The notes under the pieces are model-generated. The model was not told the DNA's origin. It did not search any database and saw only the letters and a list, made by a program, of their open reading frames with translations. A program made the position numbers and the translations under genes. A stretch of 64,000 bases of DNA from Rhizobium sp. BK399 (lineage in GTDB: Bacteria; Pseudomonadota; Alphaproteobacteria; Rhizobiales; Rhizobiaceae). The DNA lies in NCBI RefSeq assembly GCF_014194695.1, contig NZ_JACIAH010000021.1, positions 1-64,000 of the forward strand. Direction: 5' to 3'. Each line of letters opens with the position of its first letter. Positions within the stretch are counted from its first letter, which is position 1. Positions 43,162-52,351 of the stretch are shown piece by piece.

Positions 43162-44012
43162 TGTTTCCGACACCTGTACAAAAGGCCGGGCGAGGGGCGT
43201 CCATCGCTTACCAAGTAGTTCTTCCAATTGCACTGTTGGTGTGGCTTTTACCTCTGATTGGGGTCGCCCTGACGTCCATACGCCCTTCGGGAGATCTTGC
43301 TGCGGGCAACTACTTCGGTCTGCCATCAGGATTTGCCGGGGTTGAAAATTACTCAGCTGTTTTCATCAATTCCCCAATAGGGCACTACATCCTCAACTCA
43401 TTCAAGATGACAATTCCAACGGTTATCGCGGCAGTTGGGCTGTCTTGTCTGTGTGGATTTGCTCTCGCGATCTACAAATTCAAAGGAGGCCTTTTACTTT
43501 TCTTTGTTTTTGTGGCCGGCAACTTCATACCGTTCCAAATCTTGATGGTCCCTGTGCGTGACCTGACTTTGAGACTGGGATTGTATGACACTATCACCGG
43601 ATTGGTGTTGTTTCATGTGGCGTTTCAAACCGGCTTCTGTACGCTTTTCATGCGTAACTTTATCAAGGGACTGCCCTTTGCTCTAATCGAATCTGCCAGG
43701 GTGGATGGGGTTTCGGAGTTGAGGATATTCATACATATCGTCCTTCCCTTGATGCGGCCGGCCATCGCAGCTCTCTCCGTTTTGATCTTCACATTTGTTT
43801 GGAACGACTATTTTTGGGCTACCGTGCTTATACAGGGTGACGGCGCAATGCCAGTCACCGCCGGGCTTAGCAGCCTTAACGGCCAGTGGGTTGCCGCGTG
43901 GCATTTGGTATCTGCTGGATCGATCGTAGCCGCACTGCCGCCTGTTCTTATGTTCTTCTTTATGCAGCGCCATTTCATCGCTGGTCTAACACTCGGAGCG
44001 ACAAAGGGATGA
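43161..44012 (+). CDS. ABC transporter permease (CUT1, MalG-like)
   Basis: A 283-residue permease with six membrane segments. It carries the MalG-type EAA loop FALIESARVDGVSELRIFIH and the following VLPLMRPAIAALSV. Conserved FVWNDYFWATVLIQG lies in the next segment. It forms a heterodimer with the preceding permease. It overlaps the alpha-galactosidase gene by 4 bases, which ties import directly to hydrolysis. Confidence 0.9.
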   Translation: MFPTPVQKAGRGASIAYQVVLPIALLVWLLPLIGVALTSIRPSGDLAAGNYFGLPSGFAGVENYSAVFINSPIGHYILNSFKMTIPTVIAAVGLSCLCGFALAIYKFKGGLLLFFVFVAGNFIPFQILMVPVRDLTLRLGLYDTITGLVLFHVAFQTGFCTLFMRNFIKGLPFALIESARVDGVSELRIFIHIVLPLMRPAIAALSVLIFTFVWNDYFWATVLIQGDGAMPVTAGLSSLNGQWVAAWHLVSAGSIVAALPPVLMFFFMQRHFIAGLTLGATKG

Positions 44013-46099
44013 CGAATGTCCATACGATCGAATGCGGGCAGGTTTCACTCGTTATCCGACTACCCGAATTTGGTATGCCCGAAATTATCCATCTTGGCCC
44101 GATAGCCGAAGAAATCTCGGCAGTCACCGTTCATCGCGCGAGCCGGGTTAATGGCATGGATATTTCCGTGCCATCTGCTGTCCTTCTGCCAGTAACCGGG
44201 ATGGGATTCTTCGGATGGCCGGCGATTTCGGGACATAGAGGCGGCAAAGATTTTACCCTGCAGTTCCAAAATTGGCGAATTGCGCGCGACGGGAACGCCC
44301 ACAGGCTAAACGCCATCGATGCTGTCGCAGGCATAGAGATCTCAATTCTCGTAACCGCTTCACAATGTAGCATACTAACGACATCTACCGAGTTAACCAA
44401 CAGAGGCAACTCTTCCTACACGCTTGATCGATGCATGGCCGGCAGTTTTCTGGTTTCAGAGGGACCAGGGACGATCACCAGTCTCACAGGAATGTGGGGA
44501 AGGGAATTTCAGAAGCGACAAGCTCACCTCAATCCAGGTATTTGGCTGCAGGAAAACCGACGGGGGCGGACGTCCCATGATCGATACCCTACCATCGCGA
44601 CAAGGGTTGGAAGCGAGGAATTCGTGTTTCACCTTGGCTGGAGTGGAAACCACGTGATCGCGGTGGACACTTTGGATGATGGACGACGGCTGGTCCATCT
44701 CGGCGAACTCTTTGAGCCTGGCGAGATTCAATTGGGGCCCGGTGAGAGCTACGTCAGTCCGACTGCCTACGCCGCCAAGAGATCCGAGGATTTGCATTCG
44801 TTCGTCAGAACGGAGCTCATAACCTGGCCGGGCGGGGCAATGTCCGAGAGACCAGTGACCCTCAACACGTGGGAAGGAAACTACTTCGATCACAAGATTG
44901 CCTCTCTCAGATCGCAGGCGGATGCCGCGGCGGAGCTAGGAATTGAACGGTTCGTTCTCGATGACGGTTGGTTTGGTCAACGAGACGACGACACGACGAG
45001 CTTGGGCGACTGGATCGTCGACCGGCGCAAATACCCGTCAGGCCTACGGGAATTGGCTAATCACGTAACCAATCTCGGAATGCAATTTGGAATTTGGTTC
45101 GAACCGGAGATGGTCAACCCCGTTTCGACACTCTACCGCGAACATCCAGATTGGGTACTTCACGTTGAAGGACGTCCGCTCCTGTTGTCTAGAAATCAGC
45201 TCGTCCTGGATTTGACACGGTCCGAGGTGAGCGAATACCTGTTCCTGACGATGTCGCGTCTCCTTGCAGAACAGCCAATATCCTACATTAAATGGGATAT
45301 GAACCGCGACTTGACGCATGTCGGCGGCACCGATGGCCGACCTCGGACGTCTGCGCAAACCCACGCTGTCTATCGTCTGATGGATCGCATCCGATCTTCT
45401 TTCCCCCGCGTAGAGATCGAGAGCTGCGCATCTGGTGGCGGCAGGATCGACTTCGGCGTACTGGGCAGGGCGCAGCGCGTCTGGACTTCCGACTGCACGG
45501 ACGCCGTTGACCGTCTCGAAATACAGCGCGGCGCATCTTTACTTTTACCGCCCGAAGTTCTTGGCGCGCACATTTCAGCGTCGCCAAATCATCAGACAGG
45601 CAGAATCCTTAGTCTTTCGTTCCGAGCTCTTGTGGCGCTCGGCTACCATCTTGGTGTCGAATTGAACCCACTTGAATTGACCGCGGAAGAGAAGAATGAA
45701 CTCAAGTCTTGGATATCCCTACATAAGCGCTTAAGGCCGCTACTCCACGGATCAGATGGGGCTAGCAATTTCAGGCAGGAGCCGCTCGATGGGCGTTACG
45801 TTTGGGGCGCTACCCGACCGGATTTGGCAGTCGCATTTGTAGCCCAAGGCCCGCAGATGATTAGCGAACAACCACCACCGGTCAAGTTGGCCTTGCAAGG
45901 TCCTGCCGGGCGTCTGTGGCGCATTGCGCGGGTCCATCCTCTAACGCCGGAGTTTGTGCGCACTTCTCAAAGTCAGGACGATATGCTCGGAGGAAAAGTT
46001 GTGTTCACTGCTGCAACGATAGCTTCCGTCGGCCTCCATTTACCGATGCTAAGACCCGAAAGCGCAATGCTTTTGGAATTTGAAGCTTTAGAGGATTAA
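44009..46099 (+). CDS. alpha-galactosidase, glycoside hydrolase family 36
   Basis: A 696-residue cytosolic GH36 enzyme that removes terminal alpha-galactose from oligosaccharides such as melibiose and raffinose. The barrel includes FVLDDGWFGQRDDDTTSLGD, FGIWFEPEMVNP, the catalytic nucleophile D430 (YIKWDMNRDL) and the acid/base D495 (VWTSDCTDAVDR). The start at 44009 overlaps the permease stop, so translation is coupled; upstream frame to 43886 is the permease in another frame. Without a signal peptide, it acts on imported sugar. All active-site residues are intact. Confidence 0.93.
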   Translation: MTNVHTIECGQVSLVIRLPEFGMPEIIHLGPIAEEISAVTVHRASRVNGMDISVPSAVLLPVTGMGFFGWPAISGHRGGKDFTLQFQNWRIARDGNAHRLNAIDAVAGIEISILVTASQCSILTTSTELTNRGNSSYTLDRCMAGSFLVSEGPGTITSLTGMWGREFQKRQAHLNPGIWLQENRRGRTSHDRYPTIATRVGSEEFVFHLGWSGNHVIAVDTLDDGRRLVHLGELFEPGEIQLGPGESYVSPTAYAAKRSEDLHSFVRTELITWPGGAMSERPVTLNTWEGNYFDHKIASLRSQADAAAELGIERFVLDDGWFGQRDDDTTSLGDWIVDRRKYPSGLRELANHVTNLGMQFGIWFEPEMVNPVSTLYREHPDWVLHVEGRPLLLSRNQLVLDLTRSEVSEYLFLTMSRLLAEQPISYIKWDMNRDLTHVGGTDGRPRTSAQTHAVYRLMDRIRSSFPRVEIESCASGGGRIDFGVLGRAQRVWTSDCTDAVDRLEIQRGASLLLPPEVLGAHISASPNHQTGRILSLSFRALVALGYHLGVELNPLELTAEEKNELKSWISLHKRLRPLLHGSDGASNFRQEPLDGRYVWGATRPDLAVAFVAQGPQMISEQPPPVKLALQGPAGRLWRIARVHPLTPEFVRTSQSQDDMLGGKVVFTAATIASVGLHLPMLRPESAMLLEFEALED

Positions 46100-46102
46100 A
46101 AT

Positions 46103-47197
46103 ATGGGCAACGTGACCCTTCAGGGCGTAACAAAGGCTTTCGGTGCTGCGCAAGTGATCAAAGGTGTGAACCTCACCATCGAGGATGGAGAGTTTTGCGT
46201 CTTTGTAGGACCCTCAGGCTGCGGGAAGTCAACTCTCCTAAGGATGATTGCCGGGCTCGAGGACATATCCTCCGGCGAACTCAAGATTGACGGGTCGGAC
46301 ATGACGCGGGTCGGATCGGCGCAACGCGGAGTCGCAATGGTCTTTCAGTCATATGCGTTGTACCCCCATATGACCGTAGCTGAGAACATTGGATTTGGTT
46401 TGAGAATGACGGGCCACTCCAAGTCCGAAATCAGCACTCGAATACAAGCTGCGGCGGATATGCTCCAACTCTCGAGTTTGCTTGACCGCAAGCCTTCGCA
46501 ACTCTCTGGTGGCCAGCGGCAGAGAGTGGCGATCGGGAGAGCGATAGTGCGAAACCCGCGAGTCTTCCTTTTTGACGAACCACTTTCAAATTTGGACGCA
46601 TCGCTTCGTGTACAGATGAGAACTGAGATCAGCCGGCTCCACCAAGACTTGAGAAGCACTATGATCTACGTCACACATGACCAGGTGGAAGCCATGACAA
46701 TGGCGGATAAAATCGTGGTTTTGCAAAACGGGTTAATCGAGCAGGTAGGTTCGCCCTTGGACCTCTACCACCGGCCGAGAAACGTATTTGTCGCTGGTTT
46801 CATCGGTTCACCGAAGATGAACTTCATTCGTGCAGATGCCACATTCTCCCCGGACGCAACCATTGTTTCGCTTCCAGGAGGGGCGCAGGTCACGCTCCCT
46901 GCGACGGAATGCCCAACCGGCAGAGCACCGGTCACTTTGGGCATTCGACCGGAGCACCTCAATCAGCAGGGCGAACCAGCGGCATTGTTGAAGGGCCGCA
47001 TCGTTTTAGCCGAGCACCTTGGTTCGGAAACGATGCTCTATGCTGAACTTGCGAACGGCTCGTCAGTCGCGGTCAAGTCCGATGGTCTGAACGATGCAAA
47101 GGCTGGGGACAATATCGATCTCAAATTGACGGCTTCAGCTTGTCATCTTTTCGATGACGAAGGCGTGGCCATTCTGAATGGGGACCTGAGGAAATAA
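46103..47197 (+). CDS. ABC transporter ATPase (UgpC/MsmK type)
   Basis: A 364-residue ATPase of the sugar-importer type. Walker A is GPSGCGKST, the Q-loop MVFQSYALYPHM, signature LSGGQRQRVAIGRA, Walker B VFLFDEPLSNLD and the switch His in YVTHDQ. The C-terminal regulatory TOBE domain (about 235-360) includes LGIRPEHL. It starts 3 bases after the alpha-galactosidase gene and shares one base with the beta-galactosidase start. It powers the CUT1 permease pair encoded upstream. Confidence 0.92.
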   Translation: MGNVTLQGVTKAFGAAQVIKGVNLTIEDGEFCVFVGPSGCGKSTLLRMIAGLEDISSGELKIDGSDMTRVGSAQRGVAMVFQSYALYPHMTVAENIGFGLRMTGHSKSEISTRIQAAADMLQLSSLLDRKPSQLSGGQRQRVAIGRAIVRNPRVFLFDEPLSNLDASLRVQMRTEISRLHQDLRSTMIYVTHDQVEAMTMADKIVVLQNGLIEQVGSPLDLYHRPRNVFVAGFIGSPKMNFIRADATFSPDATIVSLPGGAQVTLPATECPTGRAPVTLGIRPEHLNQQGEPAALLKGRIVLAEHLGSETMLYAELANGSSVAVKSDGLNDAKAGDNIDLKLTASACHLFDDEGVAILNGDLRK

Positions 47198-49131
47198 TGC
47201 TTGGCGTATGCTATTATCCGGAGCACTGGCCCGAAAGCTGGTGGAACACCGACGCTTGCAGGATGAAGGCCTTGGGCATCTCCTTCGTCCGTATCGGAGA
47301 ATTCGCATGGTCGCGGCTGGAGCCTCGTCGCGGCGAGTTCGAATTCGACTGGATGGAACGTGCGATCGATGCGCTTGCATCGCATGGACTCAAAGTCGTA
47401 CTTGGCACTCCGACTGCCACCCCCCCAAAATGGCTTATGGACGAGTTCCCGGAAATCGCTCCCATCGATGAACAGGGGAGGGTTCGAGGTTTTGGATCTC
47501 GACGGCACTACACCTTCTCGTCGCAGCGTTGGTGGGAGGAGTCTAGGCGCATCGTTGAAGCGGTCACTTCCCGTTTTGGATCGCACCCTGCTGTGGTTGG
47601 CTGGCAAACTGACAACGAATACGGTTGTCACGAGACGATATTGTCGTGGGGTCTCGAAGATCTGAAAGCCTATCGCAAGTGGCTCCGTTTGCGCTACCAG
47701 TCTACTGAACAACTGAACGAAGCCTGGGGCTCGGTGTTCTGGTCGATGGAAATCCAGAACTTCGAAGATGTTTCACTGCCAAACCTGACTGTGACGGAGG
47801 CTAATCCGGCAGCCAGAATGGACTTTTGGCGCTTCCACTCTGATCAAGTCGCGGCATACGACAGTATGCAATGCGAAATCATCCGCAAGAATTCTCCAGG
47901 ACGTTGGATTACGCACAATTTCATGGGGTTCGTAAACGACTTCGATCATTGGAAAGTCGGGGACAATCTCGATCTCGCGTCATGGGATTCTTATCCAATC
48001 GGTTTCGTTGAAAAGTTCCCGTTCAGTGACGCGGAGCGGACACGCTGGGCTGAGACATCTCACCCCGATATTGCCGCGTTCCACCATGACCTGTACCGTG
48101 GGGTCGGAAAAGGCAGGTTTTGGATCATGGAGCAACAACCCGGTCCGGTGAATTGGGCTCCCTGGAACCCCATTCCTAAGCCCGGCATGGTGCGACTCTG
48201 GACTTGGGAAGGGCTTGCTCACGGAGCGGAAGTCGTAAGCTATTTCCGCTGGCGGCAAGCCCCTTTTGCTCAGGAGCAGATGCATGCGGGGCTGAATTTA
48301 CCAGGACTGCACGATTTGTCAGCGGGCGGCACTGAAGCAGAGAAGGTAGCACAGGAAATAGCGGTGGTTGGGCCCTTGGGACAGGTGGCCAAGGCTCCCG
48401 TTGCAATCGTTTATGACTACGAAACCTATTTTGGAAGCGTCATACAACCGCAGGGGAAAGATTTCCGCTTTGAGGAACTGGCTTTTAGGTGGTACGAGGC
48501 GGTGCGCCGGCTTGGGCTGGACGTTGACTTTGTGCGGCCGGGTGAAAGTCTAGTAGGTTACAAGATTGTCCTGGTCCCTTGCCTCATGCATGTCTCAGAC
48601 GCGGCGGAGTCCGCATTCGACAATGCTGATGGGCAAGTTCTCTTTGGGCCGAGGTCCGGATCTCGTACACGAGAATTCAAGATTCCTGCGAATCTGCCCC
48701 CTGGTCCACTCGCAAGTCTAGTCGGGGCAGCAGTGTTGCAAGTCTCGTCCCTGCGGCCTGGTCTGACTTACAACGTCGAAGGGTCGGCGAGCGGCTCCGC
48801 CCAGCGGTGGAAAGAGCAACTCGCATGCTCTCCTGACACTGAAGTCCTTTCCAGGTTTTCTGACGGTGACGCTGCGCTTACAAGGAATGGAAATTACCAC
48901 TATCTTTCCTGCTGGCCTGACGAACAACTCTTGTCTGAGGTCGTGCTTCTCTTGGCAGGAAAAGCAAACGTGCAAACGTTTGAACTACCAGAGTCTATCA
49001 GGATGAGGCGTCGGGGAGAGGTGACGTTCGCTTTTAACTATGGCTCGGAGACGTGGAATCTTCCCTTCGAAGGTGAGTTCATCCTTGGAGGAAAGGCCGT
49101 GCTGCCTCAATCGCTGGCGGCGTATCGCTGA
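47197..49131 (+). CDS. beta-galactosidase, glycoside hydrolase family 42
   Basis: A 644-residue GH42 enzyme. The N-terminal barrel begins MLGVCYYPEHWPESWWNTDA and carries the acid/base E141 (WQTDNEYGCH) and nucleophile E312 (FWIMEQQPGP). A trimerisation domain and short C-terminal domain follow. It has no signal peptide and cleaves imported beta-galactosides. With the GH36 enzyme, it lets one transporter feed on both alpha- and beta-galactosides. It is the last gene of the operon; a hairpin follows the stop. Confidence 0.92.
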   Translation: MLGVCYYPEHWPESWWNTDACRMKALGISFVRIGEFAWSRLEPRRGEFEFDWMERAIDALASHGLKVVLGTPTATPPKWLMDEFPEIAPIDEQGRVRGFGSRRHYTFSSQRWWEESRRIVEAVTSRFGSHPAVVGWQTDNEYGCHETILSWGLEDLKAYRKWLRLRYQSTEQLNEAWGSVFWSMEIQNFEDVSLPNLTVTEANPAARMDFWRFHSDQVAAYDSMQCEIIRKNSPGRWITHNFMGFVNDFDHWKVGDNLDLASWDSYPIGFVEKFPFSDAERTRWAETSHPDIAAFHHDLYRGVGKGRFWIMEQQPGPVNWAPWNPIPKPGMVRLWTWEGLAHGAEVVSYFRWRQAPFAQEQMHAGLNLPGLHDLSAGGTEAEKVAQEIAVVGPLGQVAKAPVAIVYDYETYFGSVIQPQGKDFRFEELAFRWYEAVRRLGLDVDFVRPGESLVGYKIVLVPCLMHVSDAAESAFDNADGQVLFGPRSGSRTREFKIPANLPPGPLASLVGAAVLQVSSLRPGLTYNVEGSASGSAQRWKEQLACSPDTEVLSRFSDGDAALTRNGNYHYLSCWPDEQLLSEVVLLLAGKANVQTFELPESIRMRRRGEVTFAFNYGSETWNLPFEGEFILGGKAVLPQSLAAYR

Positions 49132-49511
49132 GTCTTAGAGCTGCGCAATCGATGGCGGATTGTGCGGCTCGTATGTCGTTCAACGGTAGCGGGACTACTC
49201 ACTAACTCCACGATCGGCCAATGCCATGTCAATTATGGAGAGGTATAGTTTTCTCACGGTCGGCGACGTTTCCCGACGCTATCGGTGGAAACGGCGCTAG
49301 CACCGAGGCGAGCTTTTCCTGCGGCTCCAGAAAAGAGCAAGTTTTGGTATGGGCTTTGCGGGTTAACGTGGAATGTGTCGACCAAATAAATCGCTTATCT
49401 GTCGGTGTTGCGCTGCCCTCCGTCCGCAGCCTTAACAGCACGAATACGTGAGTGATCCGAGCCAGCTGTGCGCACGTAGCAATTCGCCAGTCGCGCAATT
49501 AGGAGCGGTCA
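49132..49511. other. intergenic region after the galactoside operon
   Basis: About 380 bases. A 12-base hairpin with wobble pairs at 49139-49169 is the likely end of the operon transcript. The rest holds no recognisable gene and should include the promoter of the XRE-type gene. Confidence 0.5.
49139..49169 (+). terminator. probable terminator hairpin of the galactoside operon
   Basis: AGCTGCGCAATC pairs with GATTGTGCGGCT over 12 positions (two as G-U pairs) around a 7-base loop, 8 bases after the beta-galactosidase stop. No clear T run follows, so termination efficiency is uncertain. Confidence 0.55.
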
Positions 49512-50012
49512 ATGCCCAGACCTAAGTCAGCACAAGCCGTCGACCTAGAGGTCGGAGGAAAAATTCGAGAGCGTCGTAGGGCTCTGGGAATGTCTCAGTT
49601 TTCTCTGGCGGAGATAGTGGGAATAGCTTCCAAACAGATTCAGAAATACGAACAGGGGGTCAGCCAAATAGGGAGCGGTCGACTGTCTGAGATTGCTGCT
49701 GCCCTCAATGTACCGATTTCGTATTTCTTTCCGGAACCTAGCACACGCAGAGATTTCAACGGTATTGAGTTTGTTAGTGGTATCAATTCGAAAGAGGGGA
49801 TGGAACTCAATATCGCTTTTTCGAAAATCCCAAGCCAAAAGACGAGGTCCGCAATAATCGAGCTTTTGCGAGCATACGTCGTGCGTTCGACGCCTCGTCC
49901 AGTTGCAAGGCACATGTCCGATCGCGTCAACGCGAATGTGCCCCGTGCAACCGTCAACGTTCCCGACGGGGTTGAACCCGGTGAACAAAACGCTGGTGCG
50001 CAACGGCAATGA
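49512..50012 (+). CDS. XRE-family helix-turn-helix regulator
   Basis: A 166-residue protein with an HTH_3 domain at about 14-70: VGGKIRERRRALGMSQFSLA, EIVGIASKQIQKYEQGVSQI, then LSEIAAALNVPISYFF. This is the common rhizobial XRE type. The C-terminal 30 residues (after about 137) are unlike the usual family end, and the sequence directly downstream contains a hairpin resembling the right end of IS200/IS605-type elements, so the tail may derive from an insertion (inference). Its target is unknown; it stands alone between two catabolic loci. Confidence 0.8.
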   Translation: MPRPKSAQAVDLEVGGKIRERRRALGMSQFSLAEIVGIASKQIQKYEQGVSQIGSGRLSEIAAALNVPISYFFPEPSTRRDFNGIEFVSGINSKEGMELNIAFSKIPSQKTRSAIIELLRAYVVRSTPRPVARHMSDRVNANVPRATVNVPDGVEPGEQNAGAQRQ

Positions 50013-50117
50013 GATGATGTCGGTTTCTCAGACCCAAGTCGGAAACCCTCGGCGGGGCACGGGCGGCTTGGTGACAAACGTTTCCCCTTGCCGGAGGCCG
50101 TGGCCACCGGTGGACGG

Positions 50118-50144
50118 GAAGCCCGGTCCTTTAGGGCCGGAGTG
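50118..50144 (+). mobile_element. possible IS200/IS605-type right-end hairpin remnant
   Basis: The sequence GAAGCCCGGTCCTTTAGGG continues as CCGGAGTG. It forms a 7-base stem (CCGGTCC with GGGCCGG, one G-U pair) around a TTTA loop. The GAAGCCC…TTTAGGG arrangement is characteristic of the right ends and guide-RNA 3' regions of tnpB-carrying elements. No tnpB or tnpA gene is present, so at most a scar is left. Confidence 0.4.
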
Positions 50145-50298
50145 TACCCCTAACCTTGAGCGGCTTCTTGTTTGGGGCGGCGGCTTGCCAATCAAACGTG
50201 AGGGTGTCGTCGCCGGAGGCATCGGACCGTAGGGGCACAGGACTTCGAGGACGTGGCGTGTGCTCAAGCGGCGTTGAACAAGGAGTAGGTGAGGCCTG

Positions 50299-50949
50299 CT
50301 ATGCGCAGACCATCCTCATAATCGTTTCGACGTTGAAAGCGACTCGTTGATCGAGCGCGTCCTTGTCCATCAGGTCCCGTTCGTAGATGATGGACCCGGT
50401 GAAGCGGTTGGTGAGGTAGTAGTATCCGATCGCAGCGATGGTTATGTTGAGCTGCACTGGATCGATGCCCTTGCGGAATACTCCGGCTTCGACGCCGCGA
50501 TCGAGGATTCCGGTTACGAGGCTGACGAGCTTGCGGTTGGTAGCCTTGATGACTTGCGAGCCTTTCAGGTGCTTTGCGCGATGGAGGTTGGCGCTGTTGA
50601 CTAGGGTGATAAACTCCGGGTGCTTGAGGTAGTAGCCCCAGGTGAACCTGACGAAAGTTTCGAGGGCTTCCTTGGGATCCAGAGCCTCGAGGTTGAGTTT
50701 CTGCTCCGCGGTTCGGATATCGACATAAGCCTGCTCCAGAACCATCTGGAAGAGCTTATCCTTGCTCTCGAAGTAATGGTACAACATGCGCTTGTTGTTG
50801 AGCGATCGCTCCGCGATCACATCAACTCGTGCTCCGGCGAGGCCGTTGCGGGCGAATTCCTTTTTGGCGGCCTCCAGAATGCGCGCCTTTGTCGCTTCCG
50901 CGTCCCGCGGGGGTTTGACCGTCTTTGCTGTTTTCGTTTTCGTATCCAA
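50299..50949 (-). CDS. TetR-family regulator of the CUT2/CoA catabolic locus
   Basis: A 216-residue TetR regulator. The N-terminal HTH (about 13-60) reads EATKARILEAAKKEFARNGL, then RVDVIAERSLNNKRMLYHYF. The C-terminal ligand domain includes FVRFTWGYYLKHPEFITLVN. TTG at 50949 is preferred because GGAG lies 8 bases upstream; the alternative GTG at 50994 falls inside a likely operator. The operator-like motif AACTGGTT-N-GTG occurs before this gene, before the ABC operon and before the CoA-transferase gene, so this protein probably represses itself and both operons. The inducer is unknown; acyl-CoA is a common ligand in the family. Confidence 0.87.
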   Translation of the reverse strand: MDTKTKTAKTVKPPRDAEATKARILEAAKKEFARNGLAGARVDVIAERSLNNKRMLYHYFESKDKLFQMVLEQAYVDIRTAEQKLNLEALDPKEALETFVRFTWGYYLKHPEFITLVNSANLHRAKHLKGSQVIKATNRKLVSLVTGILDRGVEAGVFRKGIDPVQLNITIAAIGYYYLTNRFTGSIIYERDLMDKDALDQRVAFNVETIMRMVCA

Positions 50950-50991
50950 TGCTTCGTCTCCGAGAGAATGATGCAACCAGACGTCAATATA

Positions 50992-51003
50992 CACGAACCA
51001 GTT
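50992..51003 (-). promoter_or_regulatory. operator-like site before the TetR gene
   Basis: On the minus strand this reads AACTGGTTCGTG, matching 11 of 12 positions of the core AACTGGTTAGTG found at 51060-51080 and 61126-61146. It lies just upstream of the TTG start of the TetR gene, consistent with autoregulation. Confidence 0.55.
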
Positions 51004-51059
51004 GGTGCATAAAAGTAGACGGGCGTCAACAGTTTGGACTTGACGAACACCCCCACTAC

Positions 51060-51080
51060 CAAGTAACTGGTTAGTGCGTT
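51060..51080 (+). promoter_or_regulatory. operator-like site of the CUT2 transporter operon
   Basis: A 21-base sequence with the partly palindromic core TAAC-TG-GTTA, about 90 bases before the binding-protein ATG. The identical 21 bases occur in reverse orientation at 61126-61146 before the CoA-transferase gene. Its place between the divergent TetR gene and ABC operon makes it the likely TetR operator. Confidence 0.7.
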
Positions 51081-51170
51081 TCGAGGAAAAGCTTCGATGG
51101 CCAGCGTCTCGAGAACGGCGCGCCGGCGGCTTCTCAACGACGTATTTTTGACCGTAACGGGAGGAAAGTC

Positions 51171-52280
51171 ATGTCGACCTTTATCAAGGACTTCATCGAA
51201 CGCGAGATGGTCTCGCGCCGCAATTTCATGCTCGCTTCCGCAGTTGGGGCCGGGGCACTTATGGTGCCCGGTCTTGGTGGTGCCGCCCGCGCCGCAATCA
51301 GCGACCCGGCGATCGGCTGGAGCTACCGTGACCGCGCGAACGCTTATTGGAACGCTATCGTCTCCGGCGGCGAAGCGTTCGTCGAATCCATCGGAAAGCA
51401 GAAGGGCGATCTTGTGAGCCTGATCAACGAAGGTTCGTCAGAAAAGTCACTCGCGGATATCAAGGCGTTCCTCGCCAAGAACAACGGCAAATGCGCTATC
51501 GCTTGCGACGCCAACGACAGCCCCAATGCACGTCCCGTCGTCGAGGCCGTCAAGGCGGCCGGTGGTTACATTTCGACGATCTGGAATAAGACAGACGACC
51601 TGCATCCTTGGGATTTCGGCGACAACTACGTGAGCCACATGACATGGTCCGACATCGAGCCGGCGTCCCAGACGGCGAAGATCCTCTTTGAAGCGATTGG
51701 AGGCGAAGGTGGCGTCGTCCACCTCGGCGGCATCGCGGCGAACAATCCTGCCATCGAGCGTTTGGCTGGCCTCAAGAAAGCGGCTGCGGAATACCCGAAG
51801 ATCGAGATCCTCGACGCGCAGCCGGCCGACTGGGACACCCAGAAGGCGGCCGCACTCATGTCGTCCTTCCTGACCCGCTACGGCGACAAGATCAAGGGCG
51901 TGCATTGCGCGAATGACAACATCGCCTACGGCGTCATCGAGGCGCTGCGTGCCGAGGGTATCGACGACATGCCGATCGTTTCCTACGATGGCAATCCGGA
52001 CGCCGTGAAGCTCGTCATGGAAGGGAAACTGCTCGCGACGGTGTTCACCAATCCTCATTGGGGTGGTGGCATTTCCGCCGCGCTCGCATACTACGCTGCC
52101 ACCGGCGCGTTCAAGCCGTCGGAAGAGCCTAAGGAACATCGCGAGTTCTACGGCCCGACGATCCTGATCACCCAGAAGGACGCTGCCGACTTCAAGACAA
52201 AGTACATGGACCAGACGCCGAAATACGACTGGAAAGACTTCTGGACCCCGACCAAGGGCCAGATCAAGTACAGCGGCTGA
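51171..52280 (+). CDS. ABC transporter substrate-binding protein (CUT2, RbsB-like), Tat signal
   Basis: A 369-residue periplasmic binding protein. A twin-arginine signal (MVSRRNFMLASAVGAGALMV, residues 13-32) precedes a RbsB/xylose-binding type domain: AKNNGKCAIACDANDSPNAR, TWSDIEPASQTAKILF, VVHLGGIAANNPAIERLAGL, GVHCANDNIAYGVIEALRAE, PIVSYDGNPDAVKLVMEGKL. The ligand of this subfamily is a sugar, polyol or related small molecule; nothing in sequence fixes which. GGGAGG precedes the ATG. It is divergent from the TetR gene, and a hairpin follows it as in the other transporter operon. Confidence 0.88.
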   Translation: MSTFIKDFIEREMVSRRNFMLASAVGAGALMVPGLGGAARAAISDPAIGWSYRDRANAYWNAIVSGGEAFVESIGKQKGDLVSLINEGSSEKSLADIKAFLAKNNGKCAIACDANDSPNARPVVEAVKAAGGYISTIWNKTDDLHPWDFGDNYVSHMTWSDIEPASQTAKILFEAIGGEGGVVHLGGIAANNPAIERLAGLKKAAAEYPKIEILDAQPADWDTQKAAALMSSFLTRYGDKIKGVHCANDNIAYGVIEALRAEGIDDMPIVSYDGNPDAVKLVMEGKLLATVFTNPHWGGGISAALAYYAATGAFKPSEEPKEHREFYGPTILITQKDAADFKTKYMDQTPKYDWKDFWTPTKGQIKYSG

Positions 52281-52288
52281 TAAGGGTT

Positions 52289-52319
52289 GGCTGCGCGCGC
52301 TGGGAGTGGGTGCGCAGCC
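52289..52319 (+). terminator. intercistronic hairpin after the CUT2 binding-protein gene
   Basis: An 8-base perfect stem (GGCTGCGC with GCGCAGCC) with a 15-base loop, between the binding-protein and permease genes, followed by TTAGTTCTT. It probably sets relative expression, like the hairpin at 42200. Confidence 0.65.
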
Positions 52320-52351
52320 TTAGTTCTTGGATAGAGGTGGAGGAGCGGTCG

